From Saccharopolyspora rhizosphaerae (GTDB lineage Bacteria > Actinomycetota > Actinomycetes > Mycobacteriales > Pseudonocardiaceae), in assembly GCF_003931915.1 (NCBI RefSeq), contig NZ_RSAA01000010.1, forward strand, positions 1-64,000: a DNA stretch of 64,000 nt. Reading direction: 5' to 3'. Below, in pieces: positions 50,714 to 59,119 of this stretch; the stretch's first letter is position 1, and each line of letters starts with the position of its first letter. Made by a program: the position numbers and the translations under genes. The notes below the pieces were generated by a model, which had not been told where the DNA came from, did no database searches, and was given only the letters and a program-made list of their open reading frames with translations.

Positions 50714-51403
50714 GGGGTCGGGCAGGGTGTCGGCGACGCCGACGGCGCGCTCGGTCAACCGGATGTGATCGCGGACGAAACGCTCGCGGTCCTCGTCGGA
50801 GGCGTGGCCCAGCCGGGCGGCGCCGCAGACGATCGCGTCGCTGAGCATCGACACGAGCCGCCGGGGCGGTGCGCAGGGATCGATCGCGGTCGGTTCCAGT
50901 CCCGAGAGGTAGTGGGTGAAGCGCCGCTCCAACCGCCGCCGCAGCGTGCTCCAGAGCTCGTCGACCTCGAGGTCGACGGCGGCCCGGCTGTCGATCTGCG
51001 CGACGAGCGAGCCGTTGCTGAAGATCGCCTCCGCGAAAGCGCGCGTGGTCGCCCGCAACACCGTGACCGGTGGCAGCGAGTGGATGTCCGGCAGCTGCTG
51101 GGTGGCCTCCAGCTGGGCGCAGACCTGCTCGGTGACGGCGAGGAACGCCTCGTCCTTGGAGCGCAGGTAGGCGTAGAAGGTGGGCCGCGAGGTCCGTGCC
51201 CGGGCTGCGATCAGCTCGACCGTGGTCGCCGCGTAGCCCAGCTCGTCGAAGCAGGCGGCGGCCGCTGCGAGCAGTTCCTCCCGCCGCGGGCACGACGCCT
51301 CCCGCCGGTTGGCCCGCGCGCGTTCCTGCGCCGCGCTCGTCGTCACGACGCTCTTGTCGGGACCTCGCTGGTGCTGCGGTGTGCGCGTGCGTGGCGGGGA
51401 CAT
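50711..51403 (-). CDS. TetR-family regulator of ligase-carboxylase operon
   Basis: A 230-residue TetR protein. A basic N-terminal extension is followed by the HTH (about residues 55-80; TTVELIAARARTSRPTFYAYL) and a ligand domain. ATG 51403 is used, with GGAGGGGG about 10 bases upstream. A longer frame from ATG 51475 would start within the likely promoter. It is first in the operon with the acyl-CoA ligase and carboxylase and probably senses an acyl-CoA, as fatty-acid TetR regulators often do. Confidence 0.85.
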   Translation of the reverse strand: MSPPRTRTPQHQRGPDKSVVTTSAAQERARANRREASCPRREELLAAAAACFDELGYAATTVELIAARARTSRPTFYAYLRSKDEAFLAVTEQVCAQLEATQQLPDIHSLPPVTVLRATTRAFAEAIFSNGSLVAQIDSRAAVDLEVDELWSTLRRRLERRFTHYLSGLEPTAIDPCAPPRRLVSMLSDAIVCGAARLGHASDEDRERFVRDHIRLTERAVGVADTLPDP

Positions 51404-51463
51404 CAGCGGCAAGACCCCCTCCACGATCACCGGCGACGCGTGACGGCCACCACACTCGTTGAC

Positions 51464-51481
51464 GTTGACGTTCATGTCAAC
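51464..51481. promoter_or_regulatory. Operator/-35 region of TetR-ligase operon
   Basis: GTTGAC (51464-51469) and GTCAAC (51476-51481) form a perfect inverted repeat with a 6-base centre; an extra GTTGAC lies 6 bases before it. On the minus strand the right arm gives a consensus -35 box TTGACA (complement of 51475-51480), so a bound repressor would cover the promoter. The -10 box is weak (GAGTGT 17 bases on). Confidence 0.55.
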
Positions 51482-52321
51482 GCCCGTGCCCCCACAACTC
51501 CGCGGCGGCACGGGCAGCAGCAACCCCGGAAGAGGAGAGCGCAGCAGCCCCGCGAACTCCGCGCCTCGCTCCTGATGTGCGCCGCTACGCCGCCCCACGT
51601 GGTGGTGCGCAGTTGTTCGGGGCCCAGTGCCCGCAGCAACGTCTGCGCGATGCGCTGCAACCACGCGCTACCGGATTGGCCATGGACTGCGGCGGTGCGA
51701 GCCGAGCCCGCCGCCGAAGTTCGCGCGAAGTTCGACGCTCGAAGTTCCGCCTCGAACCTAGCGCGACATGTCACTTCGGCGCTCGCGGCCGGGTGGTACG
51801 AGGCTTTCACCTGCCTCGCTGTGGTATCAGCGATCACGCCCGGTTCGGCGTGTGCCGTGGCCGTGGCCGTGGCCGTCGCCGTGGCCGGGTGGAGTGGAGT
51901 GGAACTTCGCGCGCAATTTCGCCTCGGAAGTTCGGGCTCGAACTTCGCGCGGAATTGAACCTGGGTCGGGGCAGGGACTTGTCGAGCTGCTCCGCCGAAG
52001 CCCTCGAAACAGCTCTCAGGAGCTCTGCTGGCTCTGGGCACCGAGCAGCACAGCGCGACGGTGGTGTCCGAGTCGAGTTCGATCCCCACGCCCCTCCGCA
52101 GCCTTGGGCTCCCGGAGGCGCGGAACGCCTCCCGGACGGCCGTGGTGGTCGCACGCGGACGTGGCCATCGTGGGGGTGACCGCACGCCGTGGCCGCGTGG
52201 CGCGTTCGAGGAGGAAGCCGTCGATCCGCGCGTCCCGCTGGATGTCGCCCGACTGCGGGAGCTCGGGCCGGAACACCGCCTCCACCGGTGTCGAGAAAGC
52301 GGTCACCGGGCTCCCGCTGGG
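51482..52321. other. Repeat-bearing intergenic region
   Basis: About 840 bases without a convincing gene. It holds copies of the dispersed palindrome (GAAGTTCGCGCGAAGTTCGA at 51716-51735, degenerate copies near 51902 and 51938). It also holds a short tandem array of the hexamer GCCGTG (51854-51886). Confidence 0.55.
51716..51735. repeat. Dispersed palindromic repeat copy
   Basis: The 20 bases GAAGTTCGCGCGAAGTTCGA contain the same core as the copies at 321-342, 37145-37166 and 37331-37350. Degenerate versions follow within 230 bases. Confidence 0.65.
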
Positions 52322-52333
52322 TAGGATCTGGTG

Positions 52334-52771
52334 ATGGCCATCACACTCGAGAACGTCGGGATCGCCGTTCGCGACATCGAAGCGACGATCTCGTTCTTCA
52401 CCGACTTGGGGCTCACGGTCCTCGGCCGCACCACGGTCCGCGGCGAGTGGGCCGACACCGCCGTCGGCCTCGACGGAAACCACGCCCACGTCGCCATGCT
52501 CCAGACGCCGGACGGTCGCGGTCGTCTCGAGCTCTTCGAGTACCTCCACCCCGACGCCATCGAGACCGAACCGACGCGCCCGAACGAGGTCGGGATGCAC
52601 CGGGTCGCCTTCTCGGTCGACGACCTCGACGAGGCGCTCGAGATCGCCGCGCGGCACGGCTGCCACCCGCTCCGCGGCGTGGCGACCTACGAGGACGTCT
52701 ACAAGCTCACCTACCTCCGCGGTCCCAGCGGCATCCTCGTCATGCTCGCCCAGGAACTGGGCAGGAGCTGA
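52334..52771 (+). CDS. VOC/glyoxalase-family protein
   Basis: A 145-residue vicinal-oxygen-chelate protein with two beta-alpha-beta-beta-beta modules: ENVGIAVRDIEATISFFTDL in the first and MHRVAFSVDDLDEALEIA in the second. A likely metal histidine lies in GMHRVAF and a glutamate in LELFEY. Members include glyoxalases, extradiol dioxygenases and resistance proteins; the function is not assignable. A -10-like TAGGAT (52322-52327) lies 6 bases before ATG 52334 and there is no ribosome site, so the mRNA is probably leaderless. It is convergent with an aromatic hydroxylase. Confidence 0.88.
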   Translation: MAITLENVGIAVRDIEATISFFTDLGLTVLGRTTVRGEWADTAVGLDGNHAHVAMLQTPDGRGRLELFEYLHPDAIETEPTRPNEVGMHRVAFSVDDLDEALEIAARHGCHPLRGVATYEDVYKLTYLRGPSGILVMLAQELGRS

Positions 52772-52857
52772 GCCACCAGCACACGCCGCACTCGGATCCG
52801 CCCGCGGCACAACGGAAGTACCACCTCGGAACGCCCCCGGCGCGAGAGGACCTCGCG

Positions 52858-54753
52858 TCACCGCTGCACGAGCACGCCGTCGAAGAACTCGGCGAGCTCG
52901 TCGTGCGCGTCGAGCGGGAGGACGTGGCTGACGTGCTGGTCGGGCCGCACCACGACGAGGGCACCGCGCTGCCGGTCCACACCTCGCAGGTCGAAGACGT
53001 CGGTCGCCGGGTCGGGGCAGAAGACCTTCTCGTGGTCGACGAGCTCGAACCGGCCCTTGCGCGGGAGGAGGGCCGGCGGGAGGTCCTCGATCGTGACGTC
53101 TCGATGGCCCTGCTGGAGCACGGCTCGGACGTCGAGGACCGAGTCGGGGTCGGCGCTCGCGGGGGTGAACCGCGTGACCGGGGAGTCCGCCGAGTCCAGG
53201 AACGCGGCCAGCTCGCGCAACCGGGAACCGGCGGCGGCCGGGTGCGCCCGGTCCGCGAACGCGTAGAGGCGCCACGCGCCGTCCGCCCGTGCGGCGTGGC
53301 CGAGGTGCACCGGCTTGGCGTCGGCCAGCCGGACGACCGGTGCGGAGGGGAACCGCATCCCGACCGGGAAGCCCTCGGCCAGGCGCTGCTGCGGTGAGGC
53401 CGCGGTGAGGAGGGAGGGCCCGTAGCGGACAGCGACGCCGGCGGTGAACCGGCCTTGCTGGCGGAAGTAGCGCTGGAACCGCTCCGGGTCTCCCTCGTCG
53501 CCGTCCGAGCGGGCGCTGAACAACGCCGCGAACTCGCGGTCGAAGTCGATGAGTTCCTGCGCGACCGCTTGCCTCTCGTCGGAGTAGGTGCGCAGGACCT
53601 CGGGCCGCGCCGTGCCGCGCAGCACGGTGCCCAGCTTCCACCCCAGGTTCCAGGCGTCGGCCATCGAGACGTTCATGCCCTGCCCTGCTTTCGCGCTGTG
53701 GGTGTGGCAGGCGTCGCCGGCGATGAAGACCCTCGGCGCTCGTTCGCCGGACTGGTCGGCGTCGTCGAAGCGGTCGCAGAGGCGTTGCCCGATCTCGTAG
53801 ACGGCCCACCACCCCACGTGCTTCACGTCGATGCTGTACGGGTGCAGGATCCGGTTGGCGACTGCGGCGAGCTTCTCCGGGGTGGCACTGCGGTTGCGCA
53901 GCATCTCGGCGTCGCGCTCGTTGTCGAGCTCGATGTAGAGCCGGACCAGGTACCCGCCCTCGCGCGGGATGATCAGGATGCTGCCGTGCTCGGAGTGGAT
54001 CGCCGACTTGAGCCGGATGTCGGGGAAGTCGGTGACGGCCAGGACGTCCAGCACGCCCCACGAGCTGTCGGTGGCATCGCCTTCCAGGCGACGGCCGATG
54101 GCCTCGCGCGTGCCGCTGCGCGAGCCGTCGCAGCCGACGACGTGCTTGGCGCGGATCATCGAGGTCTCACCGGTCGGTTCGAAGCCCGCCACGTGCTGCA
54201 GCGTGACCGCGACCGGGTGCTCCTCCTCGCAGTCGGTGCTGACCTGCACGTCGGTGGCGTGCAGGCCGTAGAACGGCTCCGCGCGGGCGGCCGAGCGGCG
54301 CATGTGGTCGCGCAGGTAGGCCAGCATCCGAGCCTGGTTGACGATCATGTGCGGCATCTCCGAGATGCCGTCTTCGACGTCGTCGATGCGTCCGGTGCGC
54401 ACGATCGAGCCGCTGCGCTCGGGGTCCGGCCGCCAGAACGTCACCTCGTTGACCTGGTAGCCCTCGTGGATGAGCTGGTCGGCGAGCCCGAACGCCTCGA
54501 ACATCTCCACCGTCCGGCAGGCCACGCCATCGGCCTGGCCGACTTCGAGCGGTCCGTCCCGCCGGTCGACGACCACGGTGCGCAGCTCGGGGAACTGGGC
54601 GAGCTGCGCCGCCAGCACCAGACCGGCCGGCCCGGAGCCGATGATCACCACGTCGGCCGTGTCCGGCAACCCGTCCGGACGCTCGGCCACCGACGGGTGC
54701 GGGTCCTCGACGAACGGGTCTCCGGGCGTGTAGCCGTTGAGGTAGAACTGCAC
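52858..54753 (-). CDS. FAD-dependent aromatic hydroxylase (phenol/3-hydroxybenzoate type)
   Basis: A 631-residue class A flavin monooxygenase. The N-terminal FAD motif is VVIIGSGPAGLVLA (about residues 35-48), the DG motif lies in VVGCDGSRSGTRE, and the GD motif is FIAGDACHTHSAKAGQGMN. A C-terminal thioredoxin-like domain (about 470-631) is the feature of phenol 2-monooxygenases and 3-hydroxybenzoate 4-monooxygenases. It hydroxylates a phenolic ring with NADPH and O2. GTG 54753 has GAGGAG 9 bases upstream. An IclR-family gene precedes it on the same strand and may regulate it. Confidence 0.92.
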   Translation of the reverse strand: MQFYLNGYTPGDPFVEDPHPSVAERPDGLPDTADVVIIGSGPAGLVLAAQLAQFPELRTVVVDRRDGPLEVGQADGVACRTVEMFEAFGLADQLIHEGYQVNEVTFWRPDPERSGSIVRTGRIDDVEDGISEMPHMIVNQARMLAYLRDHMRRSAARAEPFYGLHATDVQVSTDCEEEHPVAVTLQHVAGFEPTGETSMIRAKHVVGCDGSRSGTREAIGRRLEGDATDSSWGVLDVLAVTDFPDIRLKSAIHSEHGSILIIPREGGYLVRLYIELDNERDAEMLRNRSATPEKLAAVANRILHPYSIDVKHVGWWAVYEIGQRLCDRFDDADQSGERAPRVFIAGDACHTHSAKAGQGMNVSMADAWNLGWKLGTVLRGTARPEVLRTYSDERQAVAQELIDFDREFAALFSARSDGDEGDPERFQRYFRQQGRFTAGVAVRYGPSLLTAASPQQRLAEGFPVGMRFPSAPVVRLADAKPVHLGHAARADGAWRLYAFADRAHPAAAGSRLRELAAFLDSADSPVTRFTPASADPDSVLDVRAVLQQGHRDVTIEDLPPALLPRKGRFELVDHEKVFCPDPATDVFDLRGVDRQRGALVVVRPDQHVSHVLPLDAHDELAEFFDGVLVQR

Positions 54754-54973
54754 TGTTCGGCACTCCTCTTCCGTCGAACTCGCCGGCCGGCGCGCCGAGC
54801 CGCCGCCGGGTCGCGAACCACAGCCTCGGGCGTCCGGGCCCCGAGCAACAGGAAGTTCTGCCCTGAAGAATCGTGGAGGACGTCTTCGCGAACCGCTCCG
54901 CTCAACGGTGCTGGTAGCGAAGGTCCGCGGACCCTCCCACCGCTCGTGGTGCACGCGGATCCATGGCACGGAT

Positions 54974-55037
54974 GTCACTCGTTGAGGGGGTGGCCGACAT
55001 CTCGCGCGAGATGTCGGCCACCCCCTCAACGAGTGAC
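54974..55037. repeat. Perfect 64-bp palindrome (32-bp arms)
   Basis: An uninterrupted inverted repeat. The left arm (54974-55005) begins GTCACTCGTTGAGGGGGTGG and ends ACATCTCGC, and the right arm (55006-55037) is its exact complement. It lies 100 bases after the IclR stop codon and 220 bases before the hydroxylase start. It would form a very strong RNA hairpin or DNA cruciform. The inner GGGGTGGC...ACATCTCG words are shared with the hairpin at 45471-45508. It may terminate IclR transcription. The rest of the 384-base gap shows nothing clear. Confidence 0.85.
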
Positions 55038-55137
55038 GCAGCAGCTCAGAACCCGTGGTGGTGCTGGATGAGTCCCACGCCTGGGAGCGTGCGGCTCCGG
55101 CGTGCCCCTCGACAGGACGAGGTCGTAGGACTCGGTC

Positions 55138-55893
55138 TCACCGCTGGGCGAGGTCCGCCTCCAGCGCGGCCGCGGCGGAGGTGAGGGCCGCGACGGTCGG
55201 GCGCAGCCGCCGCCGGTCGTACCGCACGCTGGGCATCGAGACCGACATCCCCGCGATCGCAGCGCCGCCGGAGGAGCGCACCGGCACGCCGACGGCGACC
55301 ACGCCGCGCTCGGAACGGCCCTGGTTGAGCGCGAACCCGTTGCGGCGGACCTTCGCCAGCTCGCGGCGCAACTCCTCCATCGCGGGCACCACGCTCGCCC
55401 CCGCGTAGACGGCGTCGAGCTCCTCGTCGGTGAGCTCGGCCAGCAGCAGGAGCCCAGCGGTCGTCTGTTGCGCGGGGAAGACCATGCCCTCCCTCGACCC
55501 CACCCGCAGGGCCTCCCGGCACTCGGCGGAGGCGATGAACCGGGCGGTGGCGCCGGTGCGCACGGTCAGGTTCACCGACTCCCCCAGCACGTCGACGAGC
55601 TCCCGCAGGTGCGGCAGCGCCGCCTGCCGCAACCGGGAGGCCGAGGACTGCGAGTGCGACGCCAGCTCCAGGACGGGCCCGGCCCGGTAGCGCTTGTTCT
55701 CGTCCTGCTCCGCGAAGTCCCGGTAGACGAGCATCGCCAGCAACCGGTGCGCGGTGGAGCGCGCGACACCCAGCCGCTCAGCCGCGTCGGTGACGCTCAG
55801 CGAACCTTCCAACTGCAGGATCGCCGCGAGCCGCAACGCGTGGTCGACGCTGGCGATGGCGTAGACCGGGGGCTTCTTCATCTCGGTCGCCAC
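55138..55893 (-). CDS. IclR-family transcriptional regulator
   Basis: A 251-residue IclR protein with an N-terminal winged helix (about residues 20-60; SVTDAAERLGVARSTAHRLL) and an effector domain containing ESVNLTVRTGATARFI. GTG 55893 is chosen because GGAGG lies 5 bases upstream; ATG 55881 is an alternative. It is upstream of the aromatic hydroxylase on the same strand and probably regulates aromatic catabolism. Confidence 0.92.
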   Translation of the reverse strand: MATEMKKPPVYAIASVDHALRLAAILQLEGSLSVTDAAERLGVARSTAHRLLAMLVYRDFAEQDENKRYRAGPVLELASHSQSSASRLRQAALPHLRELVDVLGESVNLTVRTGATARFIASAECREALRVGSREGMVFPAQQTTAGLLLLAELTDEELDAVYAGASVVPAMEELRRELAKVRRNGFALNQGRSERGVVAVGVPVRSSGGAAIAGMSVSMPSVRYDRRRLRPTVAALTSAAAALEADLAQR

Positions 55894-56517
55894 CGCTTCC
55901 TCCCCGCCCACAGGTGTTCTGCACCGCAGAATACGCCCCGCCCGCGCGGCGTCTCTCACGCGCTGGTGTGCGGCCGGTCAGCCGGGACGAGTGCTGCGCG
56001 TCGCGGTAGACCTCGTGCGTGACGGCCCCCCACCGGGGACGGCGTCCGGCGAGAGCAGCGCGTGGTGCGCGTCGGACAGCGGCCCGTCGCAGGGCAACTC
56101 CGCGAACAACCGGTGCCCAGCGAGAACGTGGCGGCGATGAGGTGGGGGAAACCACGTCGCCCGCCGCTGGCCCGGGGCCGCTGGGGTGCGGAGCGCGAGT
56201 CGCTGCTCGACGTCCTCACCGAGTCCTGCCGGGAGCCGCTGACCCGGGGGCCGCGGCTCCCGCGGCGTCCACAAGGGACCAGGTCCGACGCGCAACGCGG
56301 CTCGCGAGGGATCTCGCGTGAGCGGGCGACAGCGATCGCGGGCTCCCCTGCGCACCGTCCGCACTGCGCAAGCTCCCCCGACCCGCACTCGCCGAACCAG
56401 CGGCAGAACGTGGGTTGACCAGCATCTCCGGCGAATCGTCGGTGGTGACGGACTCAGCCGTCCCAGACACGAACGGGTTACCGCGGGGGTCTCATCGGTG
56501 ACGGCGTGGTGATCGAA
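55894..56517. other. Intergenic region with possible decayed minus-strand frame
   Basis: About 620 bases before the carotenoid promoter. At about 55980-56220 on the minus strand two frames together read FPHLIAATFSLG then HRLFAELPCDGPLSDAHH, which looks like a broken protein but matches nothing I recognise. No intact gene is supported. Confidence 0.35.
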
Positions 56518-56546
56518 TTGCAGCGGGTGCACAGCGTTCCTAGGCT
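56518..56546 (+). promoter_or_regulatory. Promoter of the carotenoid operon
   Basis: TTGCAG (56518-56523), a 17-base spacer and TAGGCT (56541-56546) form a good sigma-70-type promoter about 146 bases before the crtB start. A GATCGATCGATCG palindromic run follows the -10 box. Confidence 0.5.
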
Positions 56547-56692
56547 CAGATCGATCGATCGCGTTCGCGCACCGATTCGAGGGGAGCTGGGCTGGGGCTC
56601 CGCAGGGGGCCTGGCCGCGGACCGCGTTGCAGCAGTGGGCCGCCGCGCTCGTCGTGGGAGCGCGGCTCGATGCGAGCTGTGGGGAAGCACCC

Positions 56693-57664
56693 GTGAGGGA
56701 TTCTGAACTCGACGCCGCCGGAATCACCGATCCGCGGCTCCGGCAGGCGTACCAGCGGTGCCGCACGCTCAACGCGCAGCACGGGAAGACCTACTTCTTG
56801 GCCACCCGGTTGCTCCCCCGGGAACGACGGCCGGCGGTGCACGCGCTCTACGGGTTCGCGCGCCACGCCGACGACATCGTCGACGAACCCCAGCCGCCGG
56901 ACTCCACCGGTGATCGCAAGCTCGCGCTGGCGGAGCTGCGCCGCGCGCTGCTGAGCGGGCTCGACCAGGGCGGCAGCGACGACGACCTGCTCGCCGCCAC
57001 CGTGCACACCGTCGCGCGGTACGGGCTGGACCGGGCGCTGTTCGAGGACTTCCTGGAATCGATGCGCATGGACCTGACGGTGACCGACTACCCGGACCGC
57101 GCGGCCCTGAACCGGTACATGCGCGGCTCGGCGGAAGCCATCGGCCTCCAACTGCTCCCCGTGTTGGGCACCACGTGCCCGCCCGAGCGAGCGGCGCCGC
57201 GGGCAGCGGCGCTGGGCAAGGCGTTTCAGCTGACCAACTTCCTGCGGGACGTCGCCGAAGACCTCGACCGCGACCGCGTCTACCTCCCCGCCGACGAACT
57301 GGCCGCGCACGGCGTGGACCGGGAGCTGCTCACCTGGTGCCGGCGGCACCGGCGCACCGATCCCCGGGTGCGTCGCGCGCTCGTCGAGCAGCACGCCACC
57401 ACCCGGGAGGTCTACCGCTACGCACGGGCGGGAATCGCCCTGCTGGAGCCGGTGTCCCGTCCCTGCGTCGAGACGGCGTTCACCCTCTACTCCCGGATCC
57501 TGGACTGCATCGAAGCCGAGGACTTCGCCGTCTTCCGGGTCCGCGCGACGGTGGGCCGCTGGCACCGGATCCGCGTGGCGACGTCGGGCTTGACCCGCTC
57601 GGCGCTGGCCCGCCGCACCAGCCGCGCACCGCGCGCCGGTCACGAGCGGAGGGAGATCGCATGA
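56693..57664 (+). CDS. crtB: Phytoene synthase
   Basis: A 323-residue squalene/phytoene synthase that joins two geranylgeranyl diphosphates head-to-head. Both Mg-binding aspartate motifs are present: ARHADDIVDEPQ (about residues 62-73) and LTNFLRDVAEDLDRDRVYLP (about 180). GTG 56693 lies 8 bases after GGGGAA. It is the first gene of a six-gene row in which each pair overlaps or touches (ATGA and GTGA junctions), so one mRNA with coupled translation is expected. Confidence 0.95.
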   Translation: MRDSELDAAGITDPRLRQAYQRCRTLNAQHGKTYFLATRLLPRERRPAVHALYGFARHADDIVDEPQPPDSTGDRKLALAELRRALLSGLDQGGSDDDLLAATVHTVARYGLDRALFEDFLESMRMDLTVTDYPDRAALNRYMRGSAEAIGLQLLPVLGTTCPPERAAPRAAALGKAFQLTNFLRDVAEDLDRDRVYLPADELAAHGVDRELLTWCRRHRRTDPRVRRALVEQHATTREVYRYARAGIALLEPVSRPCVETAFTLYSRILDCIEAEDFAVFRVRATVGRWHRIRVATSGLTRSALARRTSRAPRAGHERREIA

Positions 57665-58041
57665 GCGCGTCGGCGGACCCGGCCACGGCGACCGATCAGC
57701 TCCGGTACCTGCTCGTCCTCGCCGGGTGCGTGGCGATCACCGCACCGCTGGAGTTCTTCGGCGGCAAGGTCTACCGCAGACCGCTGCGCGCGATGAAGGC
57801 CGTGCTGCCGGTCGCGGCGGTGTTCCTGGTGTGGGACGCGGTGGCCATCGCGAACGGCGTGTGGTGGGTGAACCCGCGTCACGTCTCCGGTCTGGGAACC
57901 CCTGGCCTGCCGGTCGAGGAAGTGCTGTTCTTCGTGGTCGTTCCGCTGTGCGCGCTGTTGACCTTCGGCAGCGTCGAGGCGCTGCTGGCCGCCTCGCGCC
58001 GGGCGGGTCGCCCTCGCGTCCGGAAGGAGCGTGCTTCGTGA
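57661..58041 (+). CDS. crtYc: Lycopene cyclase subunit, N-terminal half
   Basis: A 126-residue membrane protein with three predicted helices and the split lycopene-cyclase signature GLPVEEVLFFVVVPLCAL. In actinobacteria two such small proteins form a heterodimeric beta-cyclase that closes the ends of lycopene. Its ATG overlaps the crtB stop codon (ATGA) and its own stop overlaps the next start (GTGA). The order c then d follows related clusters. Confidence 0.88.
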   Translation: MSASADPATATDQLRYLLVLAGCVAITAPLEFFGGKVYRRPLRAMKAVLPVAAVFLVWDAVAIANGVWWVNPRHVSGLGTPGLPVEEVLFFVVVPLCALLTFGSVEALLAASRRAGRPRVRKERAS

Positions 58042-58376
58042 TCGGCCTCGGCTACACCGTGCCCGCGCTGCTGTCGGTGCTCGTCGTGCTGCTGTGGGAG
58101 TCGCTGGTGCTGCGCACCGGTCTGCTCGGCAGACCGAGCTACTGGGTGACCGTGCTGATCGTGCTGGGTTTCCAGATCCCGGTCGACGGCCTGCTCACGA
58201 GGCTCGACGAGCCCGTGGTGCTGTACTCCGCGGAGCACATCACCGGTCTGCGGTTCCCGTGGGACATCCCGGTGGAGGACTTCCTGTTCGGGTTCTCGCT
58301 GGTGACCGCGGTGCTGCTGCTCTGGGAGCACCAGCGTCGCGCCACGCCCGCAGTGCGTGAGGGAGGTGCGCGGTGA
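58038..58376 (+). CDS. crtYd: Lycopene cyclase subunit, C-terminal half
   Basis: A 112-residue membrane protein with three helices and the second copy of the motif, RFPWDIPVEDFLFGFSLV. It pairs with the preceding subunit to make the heterodimeric cyclase. GTG 58038 overlaps the previous stop codon. Confidence 0.88.
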   Translation: MIGLGYTVPALLSVLVVLLWESLVLRTGLLGRPSYWVTVLIVLGFQIPVDGLLTRLDEPVVLYSAEHITGLRFPWDIPVEDFLFGFSLVTAVLLLWEHQRRATPAVREGGAR

Positions 58377-59119
58377 AGCCCGACGCGATCGGTCCGGCCG
58401 GCCCGGAGGTGCCCGCGGCCTTCGACGGCGCGGCGAGCGCCTACGACCGGCTCGTCGCGGCCAACCCCGGCTACCACCGCCACCTGCGCTGCTCGGCGCG
58501 CCGGATGGGTCTGCCCGCAGGCGGTTCGGGGTTGCGGCTGCTCGACGCCGGGTGCGGGACCGGTGCCTCCACGGCGGCGCTGGCAGCGGTCTACCCGCAC
58601 GCCGAGATCGTGGCGCTGGACGCCTCCGCGGAGATGCTCGTCCGCGCGCGGCGCAAGAGCTGGCCGGCGTCGGTGCGGTTCGTGCACGCGCCCGTCGAAT
58701 CATCGACGGAGGGGCTCGGACCGTTCGACGGGATCTTCGCCGCGTACCTGGTCCGCAACCTGGCCGACCCGGCTGCGCAGCTGCGCGCGTTCCTGGACCT
58801 GCTCAACCCGGGCGGAGTGCTCGGTGTCCACGAGTACTCCGTGCGCGATTCGACGGTGGCGCGCGCGATGTGGAACGCGGTGTGCTCCGGCGTGATCATC
58901 CCCGCCGGGTTCGTCACCACGGGAGACGCCACGCTCTTCCGCTACCTGCGCCGCAGCGTCCTGGAGTTCGACGGGGTGGGCCGGTTCTGCCGCCGGCTCG
59001 GCGAAGCCGGCTTCGTCGGGGTCCGCACCGCGACGATGACGGGTTGGCAGCGCAACGTGGTGCACACCTTCGTCGCCGAACGACCGGCGGGAACGGGTCG
59101 GGGTCACGATGGGCGTTGA
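58373..59119 (+). CDS. crtT: Class I SAM methyltransferase of carotenoid operon
   Basis: A 248-residue SAM-dependent methyltransferase with motif I RLLDAGCGTGASTAAL (about residues 54-69), an acidic residue after strand 2 (ALDASAEML), and a UbiE-like layout. Its place between the cyclase and CrtU genes matches crtT of the Streptomyces isorenieratene cluster (crtYTU); its reaction there is not firmly established. GTG 58373 overlaps the preceding stop codon, and the gene overlaps CrtU by 11 bases. Confidence 0.85.
   Translation: MKPDAIGPAGPEVPAAFDGAASAYDRLVAANPGYHRHLRCSARRMGLPAGGSGLRLLDAGCGTGASTAALAAVYPHAEIVALDASAEMLVRARRKSWPASVRFVHAPVESSTEGLGPFDGIFAAYLVRNLADPAAQLRAFLDLLNPGGVLGVHEYSVRDSTVARAMWNAVCSGVIIPAGFVTTGDATLFRYLRRSVLEFDGVGRFCRRLGEAGFVGVRTATMTGWQRNVVHTFVAERPAGTGRGHDGR

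Noticed and set aside
51854..51886. GCCGTG hexamer array as a phase-variation site
   Set aside because: It lies in no gene and near no promoter, so it looks like simple slippage sequence.
56050..56420. Plus-strand frame before the carotenoid promoter
   Set aside because: It overlaps a more protein-like but broken minus-strand signal, with no start signals and no family match.
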